Assembly: GCF_013167215.1 (NCBI RefSeq)
Contig: NZ_JABJWY010000038.1
Location: 735,650 to 799,649 of the forward strand
Reading direction: 5' to 3'
Length of the DNA stretch: 64,000 bases
From: Sphingobacterium prati
GTDB lineage: Bacteria; Bacteroidota; Bacteroidia; Sphingobacteriales; Sphingobacteriaceae
Shown here: piece by piece, positions 36,684-46,440 of the stretch
Layout: the number at the start of each line of letters is the position of its first letter
How positions within the stretch are numbered: the first letter of the stretch is position 1
Made by a program: the position numbers and the translations under genes
Notes under the pieces: model-generated
What the model was told of the DNA's origin: nothing
Database searches by the model: none
What the model saw: only the letters and a program-made list of their open reading frames with translations

Positions 36684-38138
36684 ATGAAAAGACAATGTCT
36701 ATTTTCTTTTGGCGCTTTGGCTATGATTCTTCTTTCTTGTTCCAAAGACGCACTTGTTTCCAGGTTGGAATGGATTGAATGGGCTGAAAGTAATGCTACA
36801 ACTGACGGCGGAAGGTTACTTGCTTTTCCTGGGGCGGAAGGCTTTGGGCGTTTTGCTACCGGAGCCAGGGGAGCAACTACACCAAGTGTCTATTTTGTAA
36901 CAAATCTAGATGACAGCGGTCCGGGCTCGTTTCGCGATGCAGTGAGCGAGCCTGGACGTTTTGTATTGTTTAATGTATCCGGTATTATTAAATTAAAATC
37001 TAATCTAGCCGTTGCCGCAAACACCACCATCGCCGGACATACGGCGCCAGGCGACGGTGTGGTTCTATATGGAAGGAAAGTTTCTTTTTCTGGCTCAAAT
37101 GGGACGATTGCACGCTTCGTTAGGATCAGGCTCGGCGCAAATGCCGGAGCCGGGAAAAGCGATGATGCATCCGGTATTGCCAACGGAAAAAATATCATGC
37201 TCGACCATATGTCTTTTACCTGGGGACTGGATGAGGTGTTCTCCATAAATTGGGATAACAAAGGTAACGAGCCAGATAGTATTACCATTCAGAATTCAAT
37301 CATTGGGCAGGGGCTACATCGTCATAATCACTCTGCCGGCGGCTTGATACAGACCGGAGGGAAGATCTCTATCATCAAATCACTTTATCATAGCAACAAG
37401 ACTAGAAATCCGAAAGTGAAAGGCATTAACGAATTTGTCAATAATGTTGTTTATAACTTTGGCAACGCCAATACAACCTATCCCGATCATACCATATCTG
37501 CAGATGCTTACATTCTTGGCGGTGAATCCTCAGGAGAGTCTAATGTGACCATCTTAAATAATTATTTTGTGGGTGGTCCGTCAACCCCAAAGACAAAAGG
37601 AACTCCATTTTCTAGAGGAAACGGCAATTTCAATCTCTATCAGTCGGGTAATTATTTTGACAATAATCAGAACGGTAAGCTGGACGGGGAATTAATCGAA
37701 GCTACAACGGCCTGGTACCCGGGGCTAACTGCAGATAATTTTAAAACAGCCGACTTCTACGAGACCTACCCCACCTTGCGGCCCAGAATGAGCGCTAAAA
37801 AAGCGTATGCCTACCTAATTGATCATGTCGGTGCCACCTTGCCCAAAAGAGATCAGGTCGATGCTTTTTTAGTCAATGAATTGCAAAGTAAAGGCACACT
37901 TGGATTTTATACCTATCGCGAATCGGATCTTCCTTTGGACAATGGCGGGTTGGGACGATTGGAAAGCGCTAATCTTCCACTCGATTCAGATCATGATGGC
38001 ATACCTGATATATGGGAAGAAAAATTGAAATTGAATAAGAACGATAATCTGGATGCCCTAAGACCGAGTGAACATCCGTTGTTCAAAGGCTATCTCAATT
38101 TGGAAGCTTATTTGATCTTGTTAGCGCAGCAGAAATAA
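36684..38138 (+). CDS. PL1 pectate lyase, lipoprotein
   Basis: From ATG 36684 the protein has 484 residues with a lipobox (AMILLSC). The longer frame from 36600 has no signal sequence. The PL1 beta-helix starts with AFPGAEGFGRFATGARG, then VTNLDDSGPGSFRDAV, DGVVLYGRKV, DHMSFTWGLDE and HSNKTRNPKVKG, which carries the catalytic Arg region. Near the C-terminus DSDHDGIPDIWEEK resembles the calcium loop of the other lyase in this cluster. It lacks the FN3 module. The two lyases share architecture but are diverged, so they may differ in preferred esterification or chain length. It has its own operator (36573-36603), so it may begin a separate transcript. Confidence 0.92.
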   Translation: MKRQCLFSFGALAMILLSCSKDALVSRLEWIEWAESNATTDGGRLLAFPGAEGFGRFATGARGATTPSVYFVTNLDDSGPGSFRDAVSEPGRFVLFNVSGIIKLKSNLAVAANTTIAGHTAPGDGVVLYGRKVSFSGSNGTIARFVRIRLGANAGAGKSDDASGIANGKNIMLDHMSFTWGLDEVFSINWDNKGNEPDSITIQNSIIGQGLHRHNHSAGGLIQTGGKISIIKSLYHSNKTRNPKVKGINEFVNNVVYNFGNANTTYPDHTISADAYILGGESSGESNVTILNNYFVGGPSTPKTKGTPFSRGNGNFNLYQSGNYFDNNQNGKLDGELIEATTAWYPGLTADNFKTADFYETYPTLRPRMSAKKAYAYLIDHVGATLPKRDQVDAFLVNELQSKGTLGFYTYRESDLPLDNGGLGRLESANLPLDSDHDGIPDIWEEKLKLNKNDNLDALRPSEHPLFKGYLNLEAYLILLAQQK

Positions 38139-38277
38139 GGGGTCGAAATAAAGAAATGGTTTACTAGGAATGGAAGCCGTTCCTTGTAAGTCGCCCATTT
38201 AAGTGCTGCAAGCAAGTCCTATGTTGCATAAAATGCGATTTAATAACCCGATGAAAATCTCAATATACTAAATTATA

Positions 38278-41200
38278 ATGCGAATGTTTAAAAAATTACC
38301 GAAAGATAAATCTGTGTTGTTTAACTCAAAGCTTAAGTTTGTTTTGGCGGCCTTAGTTTTGCCGTTTCATCTCTGGGCGCAGTCAAATAAAATTGCCGGA
38401 GTGGTGGTTGATGACGCAAATGTGCCTCTTACTGGAGTAAGTATCCGTATAAAAGGAACAGGTCAAACGCTACAAACTGATTCCAAAGGATTATTCCAAT
38501 ATGTAGCGAAAGAAGGCGATATTTTACAGTTATCAAGCGTCGGTTATGAAACGACAACGTTTGTTGTCAAAGAAAATGTACCAATTAGAGTGCAATTGAA
38601 AAAATCCAATCGTGATCTTGATGAAGTTGTTGTTATTGGATATGGTACCGCCAGAAAGCGCGATTTGACTGGGGCTGTGGGCTCGGTCAAAGGAAGTGAA
38701 ATCAAGGATATACCGGTGACAACTGCAGCGCAAGCATTGACCGGAAAGATTGCAGGAGTTAACGTTGTTACGCAAAGTGGTGCCCCGGGGTCGGCAGTCA
38801 ATGTTACTGTCCGCGGTGGGACGAGTTTCTCTGGATCGAGCAATCCGTTGGTCATTGTCGATGGCTTTGTTATGGATGGAGGATTGAGCAGTGTGGATGC
38901 AAGTGATATTGAAAGTATCGATGTGTTGAAAGATGCTTCAGCTTCGGCTATTTACGGTTCTAGAGGTGCTAATGGTGTTATATTAGTAACCACAAAGTCC
39001 GCAAAATCCGGTCGGACCAATATAGATTACAATACCTATTTCAGTTTTGAAAGACTAAGCAAAAAATTGGATTTGTTGCGGGTCGAAGATTATGTGAAAT
39101 ATCAATATGAATACCAGACCCTAGGTGGCAGGCAGCAGCAATTCGCAAATATGTTTGGCGGGGATCCCACAGCACCGGATTTTGCGAGCAATGCATATAC
39201 ACGGATACAGCAGGAGTATGGCAATCGTACTGGGATTGATTGGCAACAGGAAGTTTTTGGCGGTTCGGCCATCTTACAGAATCATAATGTCAATATAAAC
39301 GGGGGAAATGAAAAGACGAAGTTAATGTTGAGTTACAATAACATGAGTCAAGATGGTATATTGGCTAAATCTGGTTATAATCGCAATAGCCTAAGGGCTA
39401 AACTCAATCACAACCTTTTTAAAGGGGTGGATTTGGATTTTAACACCTTACTGCAAGATGCGAATACACAAGGTGGAGGTTCGTTGGGAGGGATGCTTAA
39501 GATGTCCATCCTGCAACCGGTCACTGGGGGAGTTCGATTCACCAATGATCAATTGCTGAACACCGACATTGCAGAAGAGCTTCAGGCAGTAGATTCACAA
39601 TATGATATTTACAACCCGATTATCATGAACGATGCGATTACTAAGACCAGGGCCAGCCGTTTGGCTGTGGCCAATTTGGGCTTAAACGTCAAATTCCTTA
39701 ATAATTTTACCTTTCGAACCGCTGGATCCTACCAGTGGAAGCAAACGAGAAATGACATGTGGGATGATGGACGTACAGTAAATGCCCGTAACAATGGTGG
39801 GCCATATGGATCAAGAGGTAATGCAGAAGGGTATCAATGGCAGCTCACCAATACACTGTCTTGGATGAAACAGCTCGAAAAGCATCATCTAAATCTAATG
39901 ATGGGACATGAGATTCTTTACTCCAAAGATCAAAGTTTGGGGCATACATATTATGGGTTTCCACAGAGTAATTTTGGATTGAACGATGTATCCTTGGCAA
40001 CTCGAATAGATCGTGCTGACGTTGAAGAAGGTCGGTACGGACTTGTCTCTGGGTTTGCGCGAGCGATCTATAATTATGATGATCGTTATCTTTTTACGGC
40101 TACATTGCGTGCAGATGGCAACTCTAAATTCAAGGAAGGGCATCAATGGGGTTATTTCCCCTCAGCCTCTGCAGCCTGGAATATCCACAAGGAGCAATTT
40201 ATGGTAGGCCAGAACTTTTTTGATCAGTTAAAGATACGGGCGGGTTATGGATCTACCGGAAACGATAATATTGGTAATGTGACCTACGCTACATTGTACG
40301 GATCCACGATTGCTGCGATCAATAATACAGAGGTAATAGGTTTGAAACCAAGTGATTTGTTGGGGAATCCTGAGTTGCAATGGGAGAAGACGCAAACGTC
40401 TAACCTCGCGCTGGACATTGCTATTTTAAAGAATCGTATTAGTTTAACGACAGATTTCTATTCCAACAAATCAAGTAATCTCTTGTTAAAGCAGACAATA
40501 CCTACCTCAACAGGATATCGTTATCAAAATCAAAATGTGGCAGCCCTGCGCAACCGGGGAGTAGAGTTTACCTTACGCACATTGAATATCAAAAAACAGA
40601 ATTTTCAATGGCAAACCAATTTCAATATCACATTTAATAGGTCAAAAACGCTTGGCCTATATGGATCTAGTAGTGAAAGTAGCGATTTTATGTTGAATAA
40701 TCTCAGCTCAAGGATTGACTTCATCACAAGAGTCGGCGAAACTGTAGGACAATTTTACGGTTACAAATACGACGGTGTATATACCACAGATGATTTTGTC
40801 CAAAATGGGGATGGTAGCTACATGTTGAAAGATGGTGTAGCATCATTAAAAGGGAAAAACAGAACGAGTATTAAACCAGGCGATGTCAAATATTTACCAA
40901 CTGCAGGCGAGACAGATAGCAATGGTAATCCCGTATGGTCAACCAATGATCGTACGGTAATAGGCAATCCTGAACCGAAGTTTTTTGGCGGAATTGGGAA
41001 TAATCTTTCCTATAAAAATTTTGATTTAAATGTATTTCTAAATTTTGCATATGGTAATAAGGCATTTAATATGAATACACAGCGTTTCATGGGACCTTAT
41101 TTACCGAATCAGAATTCATTGGAAAGAATGGCGGATCGATTTACATTAATTGATCCCTCTACTGGAACAGAGACTAAAGATCTCAACCGCTTGGCCGAAC

Positions 41201-41538
41201 TGAATCCTAATCAGCATCAGAAAGATCAAGTGTGGAGTCTAAATTCCACCAATAATATTGCGATAAGTGATGCATTGGACTATTATCTGGAAGACGCATC
41301 CTTTTTACGAATTAACAATATCACCCTAGGCTATACTATGCCTCAAGAATTGTCCAAACATGCTTATTTACGAAAAATGCGGGTTTTCTTGACGCTCAAC
41401 AACATTCATACATTTACCAAATTCTCGGGTTATGACCCAGAAGTAGCATCAACATCGTCTATTTTAACGAGAGGGGTGGATAACTCTGCTTATCCAAGAA
41501 CAAAAAGTTTCGTTGTTGGATTTAATTTGACCTTTTGA
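38278..41538 (+). CDS. SusC-like TonB-dependent outer-membrane transporter (pair 4)
   Basis: A 1086-residue SusC-family protein. The signal region is long (charged residues 1-18, hydrophobic to about 35, HLWAQ). The carboxypeptidase-regulatory-like domain spans 38-108, and DEVVVIGYG lies at 115-123. Plug and barrel follow. It starts 139 bases after the second pectate lyase without an intervening terminator, so it may be co-transcribed with it. In sequence style (FLRINNITLGYTMP, SGYDPEV) it is closest to the pair 3 SusC, which fits a role in importing a related galacturonide. Confidence 0.93.
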   Translation: MRMFKKLPKDKSVLFNSKLKFVLAALVLPFHLWAQSNKIAGVVVDDANVPLTGVSIRIKGTGQTLQTDSKGLFQYVAKEGDILQLSSVGYETTTFVVKENVPIRVQLKKSNRDLDEVVVIGYGTARKRDLTGAVGSVKGSEIKDIPVTTAAQALTGKIAGVNVVTQSGAPGSAVNVTVRGGTSFSGSSNPLVIVDGFVMDGGLSSVDASDIESIDVLKDASASAIYGSRGANGVILVTTKSAKSGRTNIDYNTYFSFERLSKKLDLLRVEDYVKYQYEYQTLGGRQQQFANMFGGDPTAPDFASNAYTRIQQEYGNRTGIDWQQEVFGGSAILQNHNVNINGGNEKTKLMLSYNNMSQDGILAKSGYNRNSLRAKLNHNLFKGVDLDFNTLLQDANTQGGGSLGGMLKMSILQPVTGGVRFTNDQLLNTDIAEELQAVDSQYDIYNPIIMNDAITKTRASRLAVANLGLNVKFLNNFTFRTAGSYQWKQTRNDMWDDGRTVNARNNGGPYGSRGNAEGYQWQLTNTLSWMKQLEKHHLNLMMGHEILYSKDQSLGHTYYGFPQSNFGLNDVSLATRIDRADVEEGRYGLVSGFARAIYNYDDRYLFTATLRADGNSKFKEGHQWGYFPSASAAWNIHKEQFMVGQNFFDQLKIRAGYGSTGNDNIGNVTYATLYGSTIAAINNTEVIGLKPSDLLGNPELQWEKTQTSNLALDIAILKNRISLTTDFYSNKSSNLLLKQTIPTSTGYRYQNQNVAALRNRGVEFTLRTLNIKKQNFQWQTNFNITFNRSKTLGLYGSSSESSDFMLNNLSSRIDFITRVGETVGQFYGYKYDGVYTTDDFVQNGDGSYMLKDGVASLKGKNRTSIKPGDVKYLPTAGETDSNGNPVWSTNDRTVIGNPEPKFFGGIGNNLSYKNFDLNVFLNFAYGNKAFNMNTQRFMGPYLPNQNSLERMADRFTLIDPSTGTETKDLNRLAELNPNQHQKDQVWSLNSTNNIAISDALDYYLEDASFLRINNITLGYTMPQELSKHAYLRKMRVFLTLNNIHTFTKFSGYDPEVASTSSILTRGVDNSAYPRTKSFVVGFNLTF

Positions 41539-41645
41539 GTGATGGATTCGGTTAAAATATAGCAGCACTACAGACAAAAGATTTAATGCGATTTAACGAA
41601 TCGTTTATGACAAAAATAGTCTTTAATGAAAAACACTTTATTCCA

Positions 41646-43454
41646 ATGAAAAGAATTGTAACAATATTAAGCATAGCCTGTTTATTGGCAACAGGATCAT
41701 GTAAGAAATTTTTGGAACTTCCTTCCCAAAGCGATTACGATAGTAGTAATATCTTTGAAAACGCCGATCGTGTAGAAATGGCATTACTAGGTGCTTATAC
41801 GAGTGTTTTTAATTCAGAACTGTATTACCAATTTGGTATGGGGACAGACGAATGCTTTTCTACTGAGGGGGAGACCAATTCAAAAAATCAAGTTTCCAAC
41901 TATGTGTATACTCCAGCAACAAGCCCCTCTTCGACCTACACGGCAATGTATTCTGGTGTTGAACAGGTCAATGTATTAATTAAGAATATTCCATTAATGC
42001 AACCTAAGACTGATTCAGAAAAGAAAAAACTTGATATGCTCCTTGGCGAGGCACTGGCTATACGCGCCAAAAATATGTTGAATGTGGTACGTTATTTTGG
42101 CGATGTTCCTTTTCCACGTATTCCCGTAGTCGATGCGGGGAGCTTCTCTTCTTCCCGTGTGAGTCGTGACACCATCATGGATGCCTGTGTCGAAGATTTA
42201 CAAAAAGCTATTGCCTTGCTCCCTTGGAAAGGAGAATCTGGTTTATCCGTAGAACGTATTTCAAAGAATGCAGCTTATGGGTTATTGGCTAGGACAGCTT
42301 TATATGCTGCCGGATATTCCTTGCGTTGGGATCTAAACTCATATTCAGCAAGTAGTGTGCAGCTGAGTAAACGTCCGGACCAGTCCAGGATTCACCAGTT
42401 ATATCAAATCGCAAGAGATGCTTGCAAAATGGTTGTAGATCGCGGTGAAAATAGTCTGATAGATTATGAAACGATATTCAGAAACCTCATCAATGGAAAA
42501 TACGATAACGAATCCATGCTGGAATATGGGCAAAAAGGAGCTGATCGTAACGATGCACAGATTGGTTATACAAATGGATTTTTTTCGCACACAAATTCCT
42601 TCTATGGTAAAGCACAGCCAGCAATGGCAGCCTTTCCAACCTATTATTTTGAATTTGAAGAGGGGGATAGCCGTCGTGATGTCGCGATTGCATCCTATTC
42701 CATCACAGCAGATAGTAAGCACCAGATGAATACCTATGCAAGTAATACTATCGGTAAATTTAGGGTCAATTGGAAAGCAGAGAAAGGCATTGCGGTAAAC
42801 AAAAGAGATATCAACTGGATTGAATTGCGTTACGCTGATATCCTGCTGATGTACGCCGAAGCTGAAAATGAAATCAATCAAGGACCAACCGCAATTGCAA
42901 AAGATCTATACGAACAAGTACGCTTACGTGCATTTAAAAACGATAAAACAAAAATAGGGACAACACCAACATCTTATCAAGGGTTTCGGGATGCCATTAT
43001 CCAGGAACGTAAACTGGAATTGGGCTTTGAAGGATGGCGACGGACCGATTTAATTCGTTGGGGAATTTTGTTCGAAAAACTGAGTCAAACCAAGCAAGAT
43101 TTATTGGATCTTGCCGCACACCAAGGCAAGTACGCAAATGTGGATTTATTCCGTGCGTACAAAATGACGCCTGCCAATGCGTTTAATGATCCTTTGATTG
43201 CACAGGAATTTATATCGTTTAAAGAGGCTCCGGATGCAATAAAAAAAGCCGAATTAACTGCGCAGGGATATACCATATTGGATATGTACAGCAATCAATC
43301 TATTTTCTTTTCAAATGCCTTGGCCCCTACGGCGACTTGGGTGAGTAATATTTATAGAGGTCTGGAAAAAAACAAAGTAGAGATAGTCCCGTTAAGTACG
43401 ACGACCATTGATAATAATCCAGGACTGACCGGTCAGCAGCATCCACTCTATTAA
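41646..43454 (+). CDS. SusD-like surface glycan-binding lipoprotein (pair 4)
   Basis: From the preferred ATG 41646 the protein has 602 residues with a lipobox (LLATGSC). The frame is open back to 41586, but the added residues carry no signal. Family features: GEALAIRAKNMLNVVRYFGDVPFPR, ERKLELGFEGWRRTDLIRWG, and a C-terminus PLSTTTIDNNPGLTGQQHPLY. It lies 107 bases after its SusC gene. A hairpin with a T-run at 43501-43525 probably ends transcription. Confidence 0.92.
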   Translation: MKRIVTILSIACLLATGSCKKFLELPSQSDYDSSNIFENADRVEMALLGAYTSVFNSELYYQFGMGTDECFSTEGETNSKNQVSNYVYTPATSPSSTYTAMYSGVEQVNVLIKNIPLMQPKTDSEKKKLDMLLGEALAIRAKNMLNVVRYFGDVPFPRIPVVDAGSFSSSRVSRDTIMDACVEDLQKAIALLPWKGESGLSVERISKNAAYGLLARTALYAAGYSLRWDLNSYSASSVQLSKRPDQSRIHQLYQIARDACKMVVDRGENSLIDYETIFRNLINGKYDNESMLEYGQKGADRNDAQIGYTNGFFSHTNSFYGKAQPAMAAFPTYYFEFEEGDSRRDVAIASYSITADSKHQMNTYASNTIGKFRVNWKAEKGIAVNKRDINWIELRYADILLMYAEAENEINQGPTAIAKDLYEQVRLRAFKNDKTKIGTTPTSYQGFRDAIIQERKLELGFEGWRRTDLIRWGILFEKLSQTKQDLLDLAAHQGKYANVDLFRAYKMTPANAFNDPLIAQEFISFKEAPDAIKKAELTAQGYTILDMYSNQSIFFSNALAPTATWVSNIYRGLEKNKVEIVPLSTTTIDNNPGLTGQQHPLY

Positions 43455-43500
43455 GATGTATTGTGTCCCTCCAATCGATTTTGCGCTCTGTCTGTGGGAT

Positions 43501-43525
43501 ATTGCACTGTATTTGTGCAATTTTT
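43501..43525 (+). terminator. Terminator-like hairpin after SusD 4
   Basis: ATTGCAC pairs with GTGCAAT across a 7-base loop and is followed by TTTT. Confidence 0.65.
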
Positions 43526-43800
43526 CCACTTGGCGAAATGAGTTCGACAGGTGAACGTTTGATTTCCCCTTTTGGCAAAATATCACTGACGTTCGTCGAA
43601 ATGAAAAAGTCCCCCGACTTCTTTGTTTAGTTAATGGACTTTTTCATTTTGTCACTCGGCGAAATGAAAAAGTCGGGTGTCTGAACGATTTTTCCACGTG
43701 GGGAAATGAAAATTCCACGTGGGAAAACAAACGAAACACTGGTCGGAATGACTTTTCTACGTGACGAAGTCAATATTTTGCTGCGCGAAATCGTTCAGAC
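43521..43800. repeat. Palindromic mini-element cluster
   Basis: Three layers are visible. GTCTGAACGATTT (43679-43691) is perfectly inverted at 43788-43800 and bounds a 122-base segment. GACTTTTTCATTT (43637-43649) is perfectly inverted at 43662-43674, and its right arm also occurs directly at 43599-43611. The core TTCCACGTGG occurs twice, near 43692 and 43713, with weaker CACTTGG and CTACGTGA versions nearby. This looks like several decayed copies of one short palindromic element. Confidence 0.6.
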
Positions 43801-43811
43801 AGCATGCAAAT

Positions 43812-43831
43812 CAAGATAGCTCAGGACGGTT
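43812..43831 (+). promoter_or_regulatory. Tandem CAGGA-like operator before GH105 no. 2
   Basis: CAAGATAGCT (43812) and CAGGACGGTT (43822) are spaced exactly 10 bases apart, as at the other sites. They lie about 270 bases before the start codon at 44103. Confidence 0.45.
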
Positions 43832-44102
43832 ATTGTTTCTTTTTGTGATATTTTTAGCATTACTGGCTGATGTACATATTTATTACTTCTCGTAAGGTAA
43901 GTTCATAATATAATTATATGCCGCTATGTAAAAGAAAAACGAATGACATTGACGACGTAACTCCAGAAGCCTTAGCGATTTGGGTACGATAATATTTATA
44001 AAGTACCTTAAGTGAAATATCAACAACGAGTCATGGTTAACAATATTCTTGATAAGTAGTATAATAATGTAAAATATTTATTTTAATCATACAGGACAAC
44101 AT

Positions 44103-45260
44103 ATGATCTTTAAAAAAATAATTCTTCTCCTATGCATACTGGGAGTAGTATCTACGCTGACAGCACAATCGATGTATCAACAGTTTGCAGATTCGGAAAT
44201 GAAGCGGTTTCCTGAGGCCTGGCAGTTGGACCATGGAAAACGATTATATTTTGGGTATTCCCAAGGCTTGGGATGTCTTGCAATGTTAAAGGTAGCTGAA
44301 AAAACAGGCGATAAGAAGTACTTCAACTACGTAGAAAAATGGGCAGACACGCTCATTAATGAAAAGGGTGAAATTCATCTCTACGAGCTTAGTGCCTATA
44401 ATGTGGATTTTGTGAATTCTGGAAAGATACTTTTTGAACTTTATGAAAAAACAAAGAAAGAAAAATATCGCTTGGCTATTGAAACATTAGTTCACCAACT
44501 AAAATACCAGCCTACAACACTCGAAGGTGGCTATTGGCACAAACTGATTTATCCCCATCAGATCTGGTTGGATGGCGTTTATATGACCGGGCCTTTTCTC
44601 GCAAAATATGCTAAGCTTAGTAAGCAAGACCAATATTATGACAAGGCTATCGATGAGATTTTAATTACAGCTAAACATACATTGGACACTAGGACAGGAT
44701 TGTATTATCACGCTTGGGATGAAAGTAAAAAGCAAGCTTGGGCAAATCCCAAAACGGGGCAGTCGCCCAATTTTTGGGGCAGAAGTATTGGCTGGTATTT
44801 TATGGCTGTCATCGATGTATTGGACGAGTTGCCTTTAGATTATCCCAGAAGAGATCAATTGATCCAATTGGCTCAATCGTTAGCCAAGACTCTTGCTAAC
44901 TATCAAGATGATGAGGGCCTGTGGTGGCAAGTAATAGATCAGCCAAAAAAAGAAAGAAATTATCAGGAAGCTTCGGTCAATAGCATGTTTCTATACGCTT
45001 ATTCAAAAGGGATCAATAAAAAATACCTTTCTGAAAGCTACATGGCCTTGGTACACAAATTATATCAGGGGATTCAAGGACGTCTGTTAAAAAAAGAAAA
45101 TGGGCTGTGGTCATTGGTGCAGTGCAATGCAGTTGCCGGTCTAGGTGGAAATCCTTATCGGGACGGTAGTTATGATTATTATGTAGGCGAACGGATCCGC
45201 GAAAATGATACGAAGGCCACGGGACCTTTTATCATGGGCTGTATAGAGTCTGGATTTTGA
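44103..45260 (+). CDS. GH105 unsaturated uronyl hydrolase (second copy)
   Basis: A 385-residue exported protein with a signal peptide ending near residue 22 (LTAQ). The (alpha/alpha)6 barrel carries IWLDGVYMTGPFLAKYA with Asp157 at the catalytic position, and WGRSIGWYFMAVIDVLDELP, matching the GH105/YteR pattern. It is clearly diverged from the GH105 at 25096, which suggests a different product, probably unsaturated digalacturonate from the pectate lyases of this cluster. It stands alone between a long control region and the GntR gene, so it may be controlled by that regulator. Confidence 0.92.
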   Translation: MIFKKIILLLCILGVVSTLTAQSMYQQFADSEMKRFPEAWQLDHGKRLYFGYSQGLGCLAMLKVAEKTGDKKYFNYVEKWADTLINEKGEIHLYELSAYNVDFVNSGKILFELYEKTKKEKYRLAIETLVHQLKYQPTTLEGGYWHKLIYPHQIWLDGVYMTGPFLAKYAKLSKQDQYYDKAIDEILITAKHTLDTRTGLYYHAWDESKKQAWANPKTGQSPNFWGRSIGWYFMAVIDVLDELPLDYPRRDQLIQLAQSLAKTLANYQDDEGLWWQVIDQPKKERNYQEASVNSMFLYAYSKGINKKYLSESYMALVHKLYQGIQGRLLKKENGLWSLVQCNAVAGLGGNPYRDGSYDYYVGERIRENDTKATGPFIMGCIESGF

Positions 45261-45274
45261 AAAAACTAGTTTTT
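45261..45274. promoter_or_regulatory. Perfect 14-bp palindrome before the GntR gene
   Basis: AAAAACTAGTTTTT begins directly after the GH105 stop codon and lies 62 bases before the regulator start. It is a plausible autoregulatory site; AT-rich palindromes can also arise by chance. Confidence 0.4.
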
Positions 45275-45335
45275 AAGTGTTTTTTTAAAATATTTATAAA
45301 CAAATCGTTAATTTTATATTTATTAAAATCTAACA

Positions 45336-46373
45336 ATGACCAGTTCCGTAAATCAGTTTTTAAAAACCTTAGAAATCAGTGATTTTTCTGCTACTCCCAA
45401 GTATTTGCAATTAGCAAATACCATTATCGATGCTGTTAAAAATGAAACATTGGTCAGAAATGATATGTTGCCGTCTATCAATGAATTAAGTGCATATCTG
45501 GAAATATCGCGTGATACTGTTGAAAAAGCATATCGTTATTTGAAGAAAAATGATATTATTGCGTCCAATCCAGGTAAGGGATATTATGTCAACAAGACCG
45601 ATGTACAATCGAAACTTAAGATAGCCCTTTTTCTCAATAAATTGAGCGCACATAAAAAAATTGTTTATGATTCTTTTGCTAGGGAACTCGGAGACTTTGC
45701 CAACCTCGACTTATTTGTTTATAATTCGGATTTATCTTACCTGAATAACCTATTGGGAAGCTTGACCAAAACGTATGATTACTACGTCTTATTTCCGCAT
45801 TTTAAAGAAGGGAGAGACAAAGCGCCCGACATCATCCGCAAGATCCCTACAGATAAACTGATGTTATTGGGTAAGTTCATTGAGGACGTTCCTGGGGATT
45901 TTCCTGCTGTATATGAAAATTATGAACACGATATTTATTCCGCATTGGAAGAAGCCAATGAGGTGCTTAGTAAGTACAAAAATTTGAAACTGGTATTTCC
46001 GGACTATAGTGATTTTCCTAAAGCCATCATCAAGGGATTTTACAAATTTTGTCAGCAATATGCTTTTGAGCACGAACTAGTGTCCGATATTGATGAAGAG
46101 AATGTTGAGAAGGGAACATGCTACATCAATATTATTGAGGACGATCTTGTGAAGTTGTTGAACAAGGTTATTCAAAATAAACTGGTGATAGGAAAAGATG
46201 TCGGAGTCATTTCCTATAATGAGACCCCATTGAAGAAATTTATCCTGAATGGTATTACGACAATATCCACTGATTTTGAAATGATGGGGCGGCTTGCTGC
46301 TGAACTGATTATGAACAAATCGAAGGAACGCGTCGAGGTACCATTTTACTTAAAATTGCGGCCATCGGTTTAA
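45336..46373 (+). CDS. GntR-family transcription regulator with a LacI-like effector domain
   Basis: A 345-residue protein. Residues 18-88 form a winged helix of the GntR type (LPSINELSAYLEISRDTVEKA, then IIASNPGKGYYV). Residues 95-345 have alternating strands and helices like periplasmic sugar-binding/LacI effector domains (VIGKDVGVISYNETPLKKFI, ITTISTDFEMMGRLAAELI). This is the AraR-type arrangement, in which a sugar releases the repressor. It is the only transcription regulator of the pectin region in the window and lies 75 bases after the GH105 gene. Its ligand is likely a pectin-derived sugar; this is inferred from location. Confidence 0.85.
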   Translation: MTSSVNQFLKTLEISDFSATPKYLQLANTIIDAVKNETLVRNDMLPSINELSAYLEISRDTVEKAYRYLKKNDIIASNPGKGYYVNKTDVQSKLKIALFLNKLSAHKKIVYDSFARELGDFANLDLFVYNSDLSYLNNLLGSLTKTYDYYVLFPHFKEGRDKAPDIIRKIPTDKLMLLGKFIEDVPGDFPAVYENYEHDIYSALEEANEVLSKYKNLKLVFPDYSDFPKAIIKGFYKFCQQYAFEHELVSDIDEENVEKGTCYINIIEDDLVKLLNKVIQNKLVIGKDVGVISYNETPLKKFILNGITTISTDFEMMGRLAAELIMNKSKERVEVPFYLKLRPSV

Positions 46374-46440
46374 GGATGAGCCGCTCATCAAACAAAACGA
46401 GGTGATTGCTCGGAACAGATCAATAAAAGATACTTAAAAA

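Larger units (their letters stand above)
43455..44102. other. Long intergenic region with palindromic repeats and an operator
   Basis: No convincing gene. It holds a terminator-like hairpin (43501-43525), a cluster of palindromic repeats (43521-43800), a tandem CAGGA-like site (43812-43831) and 270 bases of AT-rich leader before the GH105 gene. Confidence 0.6.

Noticed and set aside
38139..38277. CAGGA operator before SusC 4
   Set aside because: Only loose TAGGAA/TTCCT matches were found without the 10-base tandem; SusC 4 is more likely read from the upstream lyase promoter.
43327..43586. Overlapping minus-strand open frames at the end of SusD 4
   Set aside because: They run through the SusD coding end, a terminator and repeats; no protein features.
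43455..44102. CRISPR array in the repeat-rich intergenic region
   Set aside because: Repeats are unequal, palindromic and irregularly spaced, without unique spacers of constant length.
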